Shown: positions 18,095 through 27,791, numbered from the stretch's first letter. The stretch is 64,000 nucleotides of DNA from Phocaeicola faecalis (GCF_021730445.1 NZ_JADNRM010000005.1:89403-153402), one strand, 5' to 3'. Notes: generated by a model not told the origin, from the sequence alone. Numbers and translations are program-made.

Positions 18095-19477
18095 TTATAA
18101 GGTTTCTTGTTTCAACTGCTCCACAAAGTCGTCTATGCGGCGGAGCTGTTTCGGAATATCTATACTCTGAGGGCAATGCGGGTTGCACTGATTACAGCCG
18201 ATGCAATGATTGGCCTGCCTAAGTTTAGGTACAGCACGGTCATAGCCCACCAAAAACGCACGACGCGCTTTTCGGTAGTTCTCGTCCTGACGGCTCTTGG
18301 GTACATTTCCTTCATTCACACAACGGTTGTAGTGCAACAGTATAGCGGGAATATCCAGTCCATAAGGACAAGGCATACAATATTTACAGTCATTGCAGGG
18401 AATGGTAGGATACTTCAGCATCATCTGTGCCGTGTCCTCCAAAAAATCTTTTTCTTCATCGGTCAGCAGCTCCAACGGCGAATAAGTACGAAGATTATCC
18501 TGCAAATGTTCCAGATAAGTCATTCCGCTCAATACACACAGTACATCGGGATAAGTCCCAGCAAAACGGAACGCCCACGATGCCACACTATTCTCGGGAC
18601 GACGCTGCTTGAGGCGTGCTATCAGATGATCATTCAGTTTGGCAAGACGACCGCCCAACAAAGGTTCCATGATAATAGCCGGAATGCCCCGTTTCTCCAA
18701 TTCGCCATAAAGATATTCGGCATTCACATTATTGCCCGTGGCATGGCGCCAGTCGGCATAATTCATCTGTATCTGTACAAAGTCCCATTTCACATCCAAC
18801 GACAACAGGTAATCAAATACCTCCACCGAACCGTGAAACGACCAACCCAAATTGCGGATACGTCCTGCATCACGCTCTTTCAACAAGAAATCAAGAACTC
18901 CGTTATCAATGTAACGGTCATGGAAAGTCTGTATTCCGGCTCCTCCTCCCACAGAATGAAGCAGATAGTAATCCAAATAATCCGTCTGCAACTCTTTGAA
19001 TGACTGCCGATACATCTCAATGGAATTTTCACGCGTATAGTTCTGAAAATTCGACAGCTTGGTAGCTATGAAAAGTTTCTCGCGGGGATGGCGTTTCAAT
19101 GCAATACCGGTAGCCTTCTCAGACAATCCCTGGCAATAGACCGGCGACGTATCAAAATAATTCACTCCATGCTCTATGGCATAATCCACCAACCTGTTCA
19201 CCGCTTCCTGATCCACAATTTCCCCTTTGCCATCAGGATTTTGTTTCATTGGCCACCTCATACACCCATACCCCAGCAGTGATATACGCTCTCCTTTGGG
19301 TGAAGTGCGGTAAGTCATTTTATCTGTAGGAATTTCTCCACGTGCCGCCGCTTCCGATGCCTGCGGCTTTTTATCGGACGAGCAACCATATAATGCGGTA
19401 GCCGATGCCACGGCGCCAGCTCCCATTATCTTCAGGAATTTTCTTCTGTCAATCCCTTTTTCATTTTTCTCTTTCAT
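18095..19477 (-). CDS. Exported Fe-S aldo/keto reductase
   Basis: A 460-residue aldo/keto reductase with two extra ferredoxin-type clusters. The N-terminus has a twin-arginine motif (DRRKFLKIMG) and a lipobox-like Cys in TALYGC, so it may be a Tat-exported lipoprotein. The barrel (about residues 50-330) shows the catalytic set: Asp and Tyr in FDTSPVY, Lys in ATKLSN, His in LLHSVG. The C-terminal part has CNDCKYCMPCPYG and CIGCNQCNPHCP. Such proteins often pair with polyferredoxins in Bacteroides. The substrate is unknown. The cofactor is uncertain, because NADPH is not expected outside the cytoplasm. A promoter box lies upstream (19511-19518). Confidence 0.85.
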   Translation of the reverse strand: MKEKNEKGIDRRKFLKIMGAGAVASATALYGCSSDKKPQASEAAARGEIPTDKMTYRTSPKGERISLLGYGCMRWPMKQNPDGKGEIVDQEAVNRLVDYAIEHGVNYFDTSPVYCQGLSEKATGIALKRHPREKLFIATKLSNFQNYTRENSIEMYRQSFKELQTDYLDYYLLHSVGGGAGIQTFHDRYIDNGVLDFLLKERDAGRIRNLGWSFHGSVEVFDYLLSLDVKWDFVQIQMNYADWRHATGNNVNAEYLYGELEKRGIPAIIMEPLLGGRLAKLNDHLIARLKQRRPENSVASWAFRFAGTYPDVLCVLSGMTYLEHLQDNLRTYSPLELLTDEEKDFLEDTAQMMLKYPTIPCNDCKYCMPCPYGLDIPAILLHYNRCVNEGNVPKSRQDENYRKARRAFLVGYDRAVPKLRQANHCIGCNQCNPHCPQSIDIPKQLRRIDDFVEQLKQETL

Positions 19478-19510
19478 ACCTGGTTATTCTACTTTGACCT
19501 TCAACAACTA

Positions 19511-19518
19511 CAAAGTTA
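19511..19518 (-). promoter_or_regulatory. -7 box of the aldo/keto reductase-polyferredoxin operon
   Basis: TAACTTTG on the minus strand fits TAnnTTTG, 34 bases upstream of the start codon. Confidence 0.5.
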
Positions 19519-19594
19519 TCAGAAAAAAATAGAAAGGCTCAACATTAGGTCGTTTTTTCATAACAAACTTCTTACATATATAATATATATTACC

Positions 19595-19602
19595 TATATT
19601 TG
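19595..19602 (+). promoter_or_regulatory. -7 box of the sensor kinase pair at 19631
   Basis: TATATTTG fits TAnnTTTG, 28 bases upstream of the ATG. Confidence 0.55.
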
Positions 19603-19630
19603 CAAAGTTCTGACCATATTAATAAATAAA

Positions 19631-21487
19631 ATGGGAAAACACATTTGCTATATTATACTTTTAACCATATTATTTATCCTTCCCCTTCAGGCTGCGGACA
19701 GAGAGAGCCAACATCTGTCCACATTGGAATATCTAATGGATAATTATCTTGCCTTTGATACCAACACCCCCATTGACAGCGTTATCTACTGGGGAGAACA
19801 AATCACACCGACATTGGAAAAAGAAGGAAAAACAGATTTATTCTTTCGTATCAAACAGCAGCTGGTCCAACTCTATTCGTATCGTGGAGATATTGGTCAG
19901 GCCATAGATGAAGCACGACTAATGTATGAAAAAGCCAAAACCATGAATTATCAGCAAGGAATGGCACTCGCAAGCAGAGCCATCGGAGACGCCTACCATT
20001 GCTCCAACATGGCACAGGAAGCCATTGACTCTTATAAGGAAGCCATCCAATATCATATTACTTCTCCCGACCATAATTTGTTTAAAGAAGCAACCACCCT
20101 GAAACTTATCTCACTACTGATGATGACAGACCAGACAGACGAAGCTGGACAATATATCCATCAATTGGAAGCCTCAGAATACAAATATGCCGGCACCACT
20201 TTACATTTTTTTGATTACATCCTCCATTCAGCCTTCTATATCAAGAAAGAAAATATTCAAAAAGCAGCGGAATACCTCCAAAAAGCAGAACACTTTTACA
20301 CATCAAACCCGCAGCCTTATTTCTATCCTTTTCTCAACTTTGCATGCGGGCAATACAACGAAACCATCGGTGCATACGAACAAGCATTGCAAAATTATGA
20401 TGAGTTTCTAGAAAATATCCATCAGAAAAACAAGTCGGTCAACTATTTGCATGTGTCATACACCAAGGCCAACCTTTTAATAAAAATGGGAAAGAAACTG
20501 GAAGCTGCCCGACTGTATGAGCGAATCAGCGAAGTAAGTGACTCAGTCGTATCTCCCAGTTACTCACACCGAATCAATAACCTTCGCGCCCGATTTGAAG
20601 AAAACCGTATGCAAATTGAAAATAAGGAAGAGCTCAACCATCTACTATTGGTGGGACTCGTATCGGGAGTTATCATATTGGGAATTATCACCTATCTGGC
20701 CATCAGTATTCTGAAACAGAATAAAAAATTGGAGCAGTCCAAAATCAAGTTGGAACAATCACGACTGAATGCAGAAAACGCCATGCATACCAAAAGTCTT
20801 TTCTTATCCAACATGAGCCACGAAATCCGCACTCCTCTCAGTGCCATATCCGGTTTCTCGGAACTGCTGACAGACAAACAATTGGATGAAGAGACACGTC
20901 GCCAATGCAGTGAGGTCATACAAAGAAACTCAGACCTGCTGATAAAGTTAATCAATGACGTTATTGACTTGTCCAATCTCGGAACAGGGAATATTCATTT
21001 TCACTTTAACTACCATGATGCTATCAGTATTTGTCGGGACGTAATCAATACTGTCAACAACGTAAAAAAGACCGAAGCCGAAGTTCTATTCAAATCCGGA
21101 CTGGAGTCGTTGCAACTATACACAGATGATTCCCGTCTGCAGCAGTTACTTATCAACCTGCTCATCAATGCCACCAAGTTTACTCCCAAAGGCAGCATTA
21201 CATTGGAAGTGGAACAATATTCGAAAGACAGTGTCCTGTTCACCATAACCGACACAGGCTGTGGTATTCCGCCAGAAAAGCAGAATAAAATATTCAACCG
21301 ATTCGAAAAACTAAACGAAACGGCACAGGGAAGCGGACTCGGACTTTCCATTTGCCAGCTCATTATAGAACATATAGGTGGAAATATCTGGCTGGATTCG
21401 AGTTATACCGGCGGATGCAGATTTTGTTTTACCCATCCTATTAACCCAATAGATAAGAAAAAAGAAACAGAAGGGGAAAAACCATGA
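19631..21487 (+). CDS. Tetratricopeptide sensor histidine kinase (type A of the mirrored pairs)
   Basis: A 618-residue kinase with a signal peptide (ending near PLQAA), periplasmic tetratricopeptide-like repeats (about residues 60-320), a transmembrane helix (LLLVGLVSGVIILGIITYLAISI, about 338-360), a phosphoacceptor domain with His397 (NMSHEIRTPLSAI) and an intact ATPase domain (NLLINATKFT, DTGCGI, GSGLGLSIC). It has no receiver domain. It is a paralogue of the product of 33215-35101: shared segments include YTGGCRFCFTHPIN against YTRGARFCFTHPLK at the C-terminus and the GMA.....AIG repeat near residue 115. The next gene overlaps it by 4 bases (ATGA) and encodes a degenerate kinase, so the two are translated together. 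Confidence 0.9.
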   Translation: MGKHICYIILLTILFILPLQAADRESQHLSTLEYLMDNYLAFDTNTPIDSVIYWGEQITPTLEKEGKTDLFFRIKQQLVQLYSYRGDIGQAIDEARLMYEKAKTMNYQQGMALASRAIGDAYHCSNMAQEAIDSYKEAIQYHITSPDHNLFKEATTLKLISLLMMTDQTDEAGQYIHQLEASEYKYAGTTLHFFDYILHSAFYIKKENIQKAAEYLQKAEHFYTSNPQPYFYPFLNFACGQYNETIGAYEQALQNYDEFLENIHQKNKSVNYLHVSYTKANLLIKMGKKLEAARLYERISEVSDSVVSPSYSHRINNLRARFEENRMQIENKEELNHLLLVGLVSGVIILGIITYLAISILKQNKKLEQSKIKLEQSRLNAENAMHTKSLFLSNMSHEIRTPLSAISGFSELLTDKQLDEETRRQCSEVIQRNSDLLIKLINDVIDLSNLGTGNIHFHFNYHDAISICRDVINTVNNVKKTEAEVLFKSGLESLQLYTDDSRLQQLLINLLINATKFTPKGSITLEVEQYSKDSVLFTITDTGCGIPPEKQNKIFNRFEKLNETAQGSGLGLSICQLIIEHIGGNIWLDSSYTGGCRFCFTHPINPIDKKKETEGEKP

Positions 21488-23442
21488 AACGAATACTGAT
21501 ACTGCTCATCATACTGATTTATAGCGGAGGAGCAAAATTGCTTTCTAACAGTAGCACTTCCGCCAAAGACAGTTTACTAAAAGTATTAGAGACATTGCCG
21601 GCCGATACCACCCGACTAGAAATGTTCATCACACTGGTGCATCTGGACCCTATGTCGCCTTCCTCCCTCACATTTTTAGATCAAATGTTAGAGGAAGCTA
21701 TCCAACAAGGTAATAAGTATTACGAATGTTATGCCGTTTATTCCCACTTAGTCTACTACTTCAACCATCAAGATGAAGAAAATGTAAACCTATGGATGGA
21801 AAAACTGGAGAAATTGGCCTTGGAGAATAAATTTCATGACTTTTATTTTCTAGGGAAAAGAGTCCATATCACCATGCGGATTATTGCACACAAAATAGAA
21901 TATAGCATAACGGAAGCCGAAGAGATGTATGAACTAGCCCAAAAATTAAACCATCCCTTGGGTATGTCTAGAGCCAAGCTATGTATGATGACCGCTTATT
22001 TAATGACCATGCGCAACAAAGAGGGCATCGAAGCTGGCAAAGAGGCTTATCGGCTATTACCGCCTGATGCACCTTTCAGTACACGCAAAGACGTTCTGCA
22101 GGAATTAGTTTTAGGCTGCTCGTCCACGAAAGACAAAGACCTTATGAAGGTTTTAGACGAATATAGAAGTTTTCTCGATAATATGTACTCAAACCATTAT
22201 CCGGTATTGTCCAAAAAAAATGCCTACCTATTATTGGAATCCTTGTATGCCGATTATTATATCTACCACGGTCGTACAGAAGAAGCAGTCCCCTATCTGA
22301 AAGAGATGGATAAAAATTTTTTCAGCGAATGTTATATCCCATGCCGCGGATTATATTATGATGTTTATTCACGTTACTATAAAGCGATTCATGAATATGA
22401 CAAGGCTCTAGTCTGTGCCGACAGTACCATCAGCCTGCTCTCCAGCATCGCGGACAATGACGGACTGAACATTGGAATAAACCGGGCAAGCATTTTAGTC
22501 GATGCCGGAAGACTGGACGAGGCTATCCCCCTCTTTCAAAAATTACTGGCCCAGAAAGATACTTTCCACAGGAACTTATCAACATCTCAAATAAATGAAA
22601 TCTATGAGATGTATAACATCAACAATCTTATTCTTGAGAAAGAACAGCATAAAACCATGAAGCGCTATATCATCATTGCAGTGATTGCCATTGCTTTGCT
22701 TATTTTAATTCCTTCTACCATACGCATCTACTCGGTGCGAAAAAGACTGAAGAAAGAAGAAGAAGAATGTCGTGCCATGAGTATGATAGCGGAAGAGGCC
22801 AATGAAGTGAAAAGCCGTTTCCTTGCCAATATGAGTTACAATATCCGCATTCCTCTGAATAACGTATTAGGATTCTCCCAATTAATGACTACCGATGTAG
22901 AGAATATCGATGCCACTCAGTGGAAAGCTTACACTGAAATTATTCAGGCTAATTCAGCCGAACTTATCCAACTGGTAAACGACGTACTCGATTTATCAAG
23001 GCTAGAAGCCGGAAAAACGAAATGGCAATTGGATGAGTGTGAAATTATTCAATTGTGCTCGGATATCACCAGCATGGTACACATGAAGTGCGGAGATAAA
23101 ATATATATTAATTTTTATTCTGATATTGACGTCCAAATGATAACAGCCGACAATAATCGCCTCACACAGGTAATATTAAGCACATTGATTTATGCCGACC
23201 CATGCGAGAAAAGCAGAAATGTATCTTTCTATCTGAGCCGCGATAATGAAAGAAAAATGTTAGTATTCCGCATTGTCAACAGTCCATTGGCAGATGCCCA
23301 ACTGCAAACGCAAAAAACAGAAATACGCCATAATATTAACCGAATGACCATTGAATACTTCGGTGGCACTTATACTATTGAGCCGAATGCAGCAACAGGA
23401 GCAACGATAAGTTTTACTTATCCTTATGGAAACCAAACATGA
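21484..23442 (+). CDS. Degenerate (pseudo) sensor kinase with tetratricopeptide-like sensor
   Basis: A 652-residue protein with the layout of its neighbour: signal segment, helical repeat sensor (about residues 30-380), transmembrane helix (YIIIAVIAIALLILIPSTIRIY, about 396-417) and a kinase-like cytoplasmic part. The phosphoacceptor motif reads NMSYNIRIPLNNV, with Tyr452 where His is required and Asn in place of the next Glu. The ATPase part lacks the N box, the DTGxGI motif and the GLGL motif, keeping only the fold-like end (YFGGTYTIEPNAATGATISFTYPYG). It should be unable to autophosphorylate. It is homologous to the product of 31214-33199. Overlap with the active kinase gene suggests it modulates that kinase, perhaps as a heterodimer partner. 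Confidence 0.85.
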   Translation: MKRILILLIILIYSGGAKLLSNSSTSAKDSLLKVLETLPADTTRLEMFITLVHLDPMSPSSLTFLDQMLEEAIQQGNKYYECYAVYSHLVYYFNHQDEENVNLWMEKLEKLALENKFHDFYFLGKRVHITMRIIAHKIEYSITEAEEMYELAQKLNHPLGMSRAKLCMMTAYLMTMRNKEGIEAGKEAYRLLPPDAPFSTRKDVLQELVLGCSSTKDKDLMKVLDEYRSFLDNMYSNHYPVLSKKNAYLLLESLYADYYIYHGRTEEAVPYLKEMDKNFFSECYIPCRGLYYDVYSRYYKAIHEYDKALVCADSTISLLSSIADNDGLNIGINRASILVDAGRLDEAIPLFQKLLAQKDTFHRNLSTSQINEIYEMYNINNLILEKEQHKTMKRYIIIAVIAIALLILIPSTIRIYSVRKRLKKEEEECRAMSMIAEEANEVKSRFLANMSYNIRIPLNNVLGFSQLMTTDVENIDATQWKAYTEIIQANSAELIQLVNDVLDLSRLEAGKTKWQLDECEIIQLCSDITSMVHMKCGDKIYINFYSDIDVQMITADNNRLTQVILSTLIYADPCEKSRNVSFYLSRDNERKMLVFRIVNSPLADAQLQTQKTEIRHNINRMTIEYFGGTYTIEPNAATGATISFTYPYGNQT

Positions 23443-23558
23443 CTATCCTAGAAACGAATTTCAGAAGCAACAGAAGACAGGAAGTTATTGTAATACACTT
23501 GTTATCACTGATATATGTGTATATGAAACATGTTTCCCTTTCACTTGGTATCTAAATC

Positions 23559-24338
23559 CTATTTTACATTACTTACTTTCATTGCCTTGATAACGGCCGA
23601 AGTAAATCCGGCATGGTCCAATTCATTGATACCCTTAATAGTTATTCCACCGGGAGTCGTTACCTTATCAATCTCCACAGAAGGATGTGTATCATTATTC
23701 AGAATGAGTTCGGCAGCACCCTTTACCGATTGCGCCACCATTTTCTGTGCATCTTTCGGATAAATGCCCATCTCAATGCCTGCCTGCATAGCCGCCTGTA
23801 TATACTTCAACACATAGGCTATACCGCAAGAAGTCAATGCAGTGGTAGCTCCCATCTGACTTTCGGGTATCAGCATAGCCAGTCCAAGCTCATTGAAAAT
23901 ATCCAGCATCAGTTGTTCCTGTTCCTTACTGGCATTGCGACTGGCTATTAAAGTCATACTTTGGCGTTCGGAAATGGCTGTGTTCGGAATCACACGGAAA
24001 ATAGTCATCTGCGGGCTTACCCATTCGGAAAAACGATCGAACGACAGGCCTCCCGCAACAGAGACAAGTACTTGGCGTTCAATATCCAATTTAGTAAAAC
24101 TCAGCACTTGTTCTACCATCCACGGCTTCACTGCCAGAATGACGATATCGGCCTCTTTCACCACTTCATCATTGTCATTTGTCACATTGATTTCAGGAAA
24201 CTCCGCCTTCAACGCATCCAGTTTCCCATTGCTGGGGTTGGCTACGAATATTTCACTTGCTTTTACTATAGTTCCTTGGGCTAAGCCGCGTGCAATGGCA
24301 CCTCCCATGTTTCCTGCACCGATAATTGCTACTTTCAT
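23559..24338 (-). CDS. proC: Pyrroline-5-carboxylate reductase
   Basis: A 259-residue cytoplasmic enzyme that performs the last step of proline synthesis, reducing pyrroline-5-carboxylate with NAD(P)H. The N-terminal Rossmann motif is IIGAGNMGGAIARGL. The C-terminal dimer domain has the family signature region (TPGGITIKGINEL in the last 40 residues) and an ALTSCGIAYVLKYIQAAMQAG helix. The length is normal. It is read in the same direction as the arginine operon, but a hairpin and its own -7 box lie between, so it is probably a separate unit. Glutamate semialdehyde links proline and arginine metabolism, which may explain the neighbourhood. Confidence 0.95.
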   Translation of the reverse strand: MKVAIIGAGNMGGAIARGLAQGTIVKASEIFVANPSNGKLDALKAEFPEINVTNDNDEVVKEADIVILAVKPWMVEQVLSFTKLDIERQVLVSVAGGLSFDRFSEWVSPQMTIFRVIPNTAISERQSMTLIASRNASKEQEQLMLDIFNELGLAMLIPESQMGATTALTSCGIAYVLKYIQAAMQAGIEMGIYPKDAQKMVAQSVKGAAELILNNDTHPSVEIDKVTTPGGITIKGINELDHAGFTSAVIKAMKVSNVK

Positions 24339-24365
24339 TTTATTATTCTTTTAAATCGACCGGCC

Positions 24366-24373
24366 CAAAGATA
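24366..24373 (-). promoter_or_regulatory. -7 box for proC
   Basis: TATCTTTG on the minus strand, 27 bases upstream of the proC start and downstream of the argD terminator hairpin. Confidence 0.55.
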
Positions 24374-24380
24374 AACGGAA

Positions 24381-24421
24381 AAAGTGAAAATACCGGCCCA
24401 TAGGACATGTATTTTCACTTT
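24381..24421 (-). terminator. Hairpin terminating the arginine operon
   Basis: AAAGTGAAAATA (24381-24392) pairs perfectly with TATTTTCACTTT (24410-24421); the loop is 17 bases. It follows the argD stop by 26 bases. The following T-run on the minus strand is short. Confidence 0.6.
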
Positions 24422-24447
24422 CTTATATTATTGCAAACTTCTTTCAA

Positions 24448-25569
24448 TCAAAAGAGTTTCTTAAAGCGGGCCAAGAATTCGTCAGCCTCAGCTATAGTCA
24501 GGCAAAGAGGCGGTAACAAGCGGATAACATTTGTGCCACTGACACCGGTGAATACTTTTTGTTCAAATAACAAGCGTTGACGTAATTCCTTAATCGGCTC
24601 ATCAAACTCTATACCAATCATCAGACCTTTGCCACGCACTTCCTTTATTTGCGGGAATTTCTTTAATTCAGTCAATAAGTGAGCACCGACTGTCGCAGCA
24701 TTTTCCACCAAATTTTCCTGTTCCATCACATCTAATACGGCAATAGCTGCCGAACAAGCCAAATGGTTTCCGCCGAAAGTGGTACCAAGTTGTCCATACA
24801 CCGGCTTGAATTTCGGACTAATCAGAACACCTGCCATAGGGAAGCCGTTACCGATTCCCTTTGCCACGGTAATCATATCCGGACGGATACCTGCATGCTG
24901 ATGAGCAAAGAATTTACCGCTTCGTCCGTATCCTGATTGAATTTCATCCAGTACAAGCACTGCATCTGCCGCTTCACACTCCTTGCTCAACTCTTGCAAG
25001 AATTTAGCATCAGGGACTTGAATGCCACCCACACCCTGAATACCTTCAATAATCACAGCACATACATCGCCTTTTGCCAACTTAGCTTTAGCTGCCTCAA
25101 TGTCATTCAAGGGCAGATACGTCACATGACCGTTATCATTAATCGGAGCAATAATCTTTGGATTATTGGTTACTTCCACCGCCAATGAAGTACGTCCGTG
25201 AAATGCCTTGCTAAAAGAAAGCACCCGCTTACGTCCATTATAAAAAGAAGCAAGCTTCAACGCATTTTCGTTTGCTTCGGCACCACTGTTAATCAGAAAC
25301 AATTGGTAATCGTCGTAACCCGAAATCTTGCCCAATCGGTCTGCCACTTCCTGCTGCAACTTGTTAATCACCGAGTTGGAATAAAAGCCCAACTGTGCCA
25401 CCTGATTGCTTACCATCGCTACATAATGCGGATGTGCATGACCGATGGAGATGACCGCGTGACCACCATACAGATCAAGGTACTGCGTATCTTTATCATC
25501 CCATACATGGCAGCCTTTTCCCTTTACGATATTAATATCGAACAGAGGATATACATCGAATAATTTCAT
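24448..25569 (-). CDS. argD: N-acylornithine aminotransferase
   Basis: A 373-residue class III PLP aminotransferase. It converts N-acylglutamate semialdehyde to N-acylornithine. Marks are the cofactor segment FINSGAEANENALKLA, the DEIQSGYGRSGKFFAHQHAG block and the Schiff-base Lys in TVAKGIGNGFPMAG. Bacteroides are known to use N-succinyl rather than N-acetyl intermediates at the carbamoyltransferase step, so the true substrate may be succinylated. Sequence alone does not decide this. It is the last gene of the argR-GNAT-argG-argC-argD operon and begins 13 bases after argC ends. Confidence 0.93.
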   Translation of the reverse strand: MKLFDVYPLFDINIVKGKGCHVWDDKDTQYLDLYGGHAVISIGHAHPHYVAMVSNQVAQLGFYSNSVINKLQQEVADRLGKISGYDDYQLFLINSGAEANENALKLASFYNGRKRVLSFSKAFHGRTSLAVEVTNNPKIIAPINDNGHVTYLPLNDIEAAKAKLAKGDVCAVIIEGIQGVGGIQVPDAKFLQELSKECEAADAVLVLDEIQSGYGRSGKFFAHQHAGIRPDMITVAKGIGNGFPMAGVLISPKFKPVYGQLGTTFGGNHLACSAAIAVLDVMEQENLVENAATVGAHLLTELKKFPQIKEVRGKGLMIGIEFDEPIKELRQRLLFEQKVFTGVSGTNVIRLLPPLCLTIAEADEFLARFKKLF

Positions 25570-25582
25570 AACTCTTCTTTTT

Positions 25583-26551
25583 TTAGAAAGCAGCCGGTTT
25601 CAACTTCAAGCCTACCGTCTCTTCCAGATTGAACATAAGGTTCATGTTATGGACAGCCTGGCCGCTGGCACCTTTCAACAAGTTGTCGATGCAAGAGATA
25701 ACCAGCAGTTTGTCGCCATGTTTTTCCAAATGAATCAAGCACTTGTTGGTGTTCACCACCTGCTTCAAGTCAATGTTTTTATCTACAATATGAACAAAGG
25801 AATCTTCGGCATAGTAGTCTGTGTACATCTTCACCAGTTCTTCCAGTTCTACCTTGCATTTCACAACCAATGTGGCAAAGATACCACGCGGGAAGTCGCC
25901 ACGGTAAGGGATGAAATCTATTTCAGAATCAAAACTGTTCTGCAACTGCTTCAATGACTGTTTAATTTCGGGCACATGCTGGTGAGAAAACGGTTTATAG
26001 ATGCTCATATTATTATTACGCCAGCTAAAATGGCTTGTCGCACCCGGTTTGACACCGGCACCGGTACTTCCTGTAATGGCATTCACCATCACATCTTCGT
26101 TCAGCAATAAATGTTTTGCCAGAGGCAATAATCCCAACTGGATACAAGTAGCAAAACACCCTGGGTTTGCTACGTGCTTGCTGTGGCAAATGGCACGACG
26201 GTTCAGTTCGGGCAAACCATAGATAAAGTCATGGTCGTCACTCTTGATACGATAGTCCATACTGAGGTCAATGATTTTCAGATCTTCGGGTACATTATGA
26301 CTATCCATAAACTTCTTCGTATCACCATGGGCGGTACAGAAGAACAATACATCTATCTCATCCAAAGGAAGCTGGTCAGTAAATACCAAATCGGTCTCAC
26401 CATAGAGTCCTTCATGTACGTCAGTTATCTTATTGCCAGCGTTACTGCTACTATTTACAAACTTTATTTCCACTTCGGGATGATTAATCAGCAGACGAAT
26501 CAATTCGCCTGCCGTATAACCGGCCCCGCCAATAATTCCTACTTTAATCAT
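25583..26551 (-). CDS. argC: N-acyl-gamma-glutamyl-phosphate reductase
   Basis: A 322-residue NADPH-dependent enzyme that reduces the acylated glutamyl phosphate to the semialdehyde in arginine synthesis. The nucleotide-binding GIIGGAGYTAGELIRLL is at the N-terminus and the catalytic Cys lies in VANPGCFATCIQLGL. The GSTGAGVKPGATSHF segment and the HQHVPEI His-rich loop also fit the family. The length is normal. It starts 2 bases after argG ends, so the two are translationally coupled. The other acylated-pathway genes (argB and a carbamoyltransferase) are not in the window. Confidence 0.94.
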   Translation of the reverse strand: MIKVGIIGGAGYTAGELIRLLINHPEVEIKFVNSSSNAGNKITDVHEGLYGETDLVFTDQLPLDEIDVLFFCTAHGDTKKFMDSHNVPEDLKIIDLSMDYRIKSDDHDFIYGLPELNRRAICHSKHVANPGCFATCIQLGLLPLAKHLLLNEDVMVNAITGSTGAGVKPGATSHFSWRNNNMSIYKPFSHQHVPEIKQSLKQLQNSFDSEIDFIPYRGDFPRGIFATLVVKCKVELEELVKMYTDYYAEDSFVHIVDKNIDLKQVVNTNKCLIHLEKHGDKLLVISCIDNLLKGASGQAVHNMNLMFNLEETVGLKLKPAAF

Positions 26552-26553
26552 AA

Positions 26554-27762
26554 TTAAATCTCTTCGTCCTTGTGGTTATTATAATAAACACGCAATGGTG
26601 TAGAAGTTACTTTGATAAAGCCTTTCGCATCTTCCGCCGTCCAGCCTTTCTGCATTTCACCATATTCACCGAACTTGGTTTTCACCAAATCGTCTTTCGA
26701 TTCAACGCCTACTGTAGAGAACGAAAGCGGACGGAGTTCAAGGATAGCCGTACCGTTGACGTTGCGCTGCGATTCCTGAAGCATAGCTTCGATATCACGC
26801 ATCACCGGTTCCAAATACTGACTTTCATGCAAGAACATTCCATACCAATTGGCAACCTGATCTTTCCAATATTGCTGCCATTTGCTCAAGGTGTATTTTT
26901 CAAGGAAACGATGTGCACCGATAATCAGCATGGGAGCAGCAGCCTCGAAACCTACACGGCCTTTGATACCGATAATGGTATCTCCCACATGCATATCACG
27001 ACCGATGCCGTAAGCGGCACCGATTTCTTCCACCTTCTGGATAGCCTTGATAGGATCATCAAACTTTTCATCATTCACAGCTTTCAGCTCCCCTTTCTCG
27101 AAAGTAAGGCGAAGTTGTTCGCTACCCTCCTTTGTCACCTGTTTCAAATACGCACTTTCAGGCAATCCCTGTGCAGAATCCAGAATCTCACCACCACAGA
27201 TTGAAGTTCCCCAAAGACCTACGTTATATGAATATTTCAACTTTGTGAAATCTGCTGCAAAACCATGCTCATTCAAGTAGTCTATTTCCTGTTGACGGCT
27301 CAACGCCATATCACGGGTAAGGGTAATAATTTCCACTCCCGGAGCCAATACCAGGAAAGTCATATCAAAACGAATTTGATCGTTACCCGCACCAGTTGAA
27401 CCATGAGCGATAGCGTCAGCACCGATTTCGTTGGCATAGCGGGCAATGGCCAATCCCTGGAAGATACGTTCCGAACTTACAGAAATAGGATAAGTTCCGT
27501 TACGAAGGACATTACCGAATACCATGTATTTCAAACTCTTCTCATAATATTCCTGAGTGACGTCCAAAGTCACGTATTTCACAGCCCCCAACTTATAAGC
27601 ATTTTCTTCGTTCTGCTTCAGTTGTTCTTCGCTGAAACCACCGGTGTTTGCGCAAGCTGCATACACTTCATATCCTTTTTCCTTAGCCAGATACATTACA
27701 GTAAACGAGGTATCAAGACCACCACTGAATGCAACTACTACTTTTTTCTTCTTTTTTTCCAT
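26554..27762 (-). CDS. argG: Argininosuccinate synthase
   Basis: A 402-residue enzyme that joins citrulline and aspartate with ATP. The PP-loop motif AFSGGLDTS lies at the N-terminus after a Lys-rich start (MEKKKKKVVV). The ISVSSERIFQGLAIARYANEIGADAIAHGSTGAGNDQIRFD stretch (given in short pieces) is the substrate-binding core, with GSTGAGNDQ as the clear signature. The length is normal. It lies 29 bases behind the acyltransferase gene and 2 bases ahead of argC. Confidence 0.95.
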   Translation of the reverse strand: MEKKKKKVVVAFSGGLDTSFTVMYLAKEKGYEVYAACANTGGFSEEQLKQNEENAYKLGAVKYVTLDVTQEYYEKSLKYMVFGNVLRNGTYPISVSSERIFQGLAIARYANEIGADAIAHGSTGAGNDQIRFDMTFLVLAPGVEIITLTRDMALSRQQEIDYLNEHGFAADFTKLKYSYNVGLWGTSICGGEILDSAQGLPESAYLKQVTKEGSEQLRLTFEKGELKAVNDEKFDDPIKAIQKVEEIGAAYGIGRDMHVGDTIIGIKGRVGFEAAAPMLIIGAHRFLEKYTLSKWQQYWKDQVANWYGMFLHESQYLEPVMRDIEAMLQESQRNVNGTAILELRPLSFSTVGVESKDDLVKTKFGEYGEMQKGWTAEDAKGFIKVTSTPLRVYYNNHKDEEI

Positions 27763-27791
27763 AATGGTATATGTTTTTTATTATTCCTTCT

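Noticed and set aside
18107..19003. Long antisense frame of 298 codons
   Set aside because: Lies wholly opposite the aldo/keto reductase gene and has no domain; a shadow frame.
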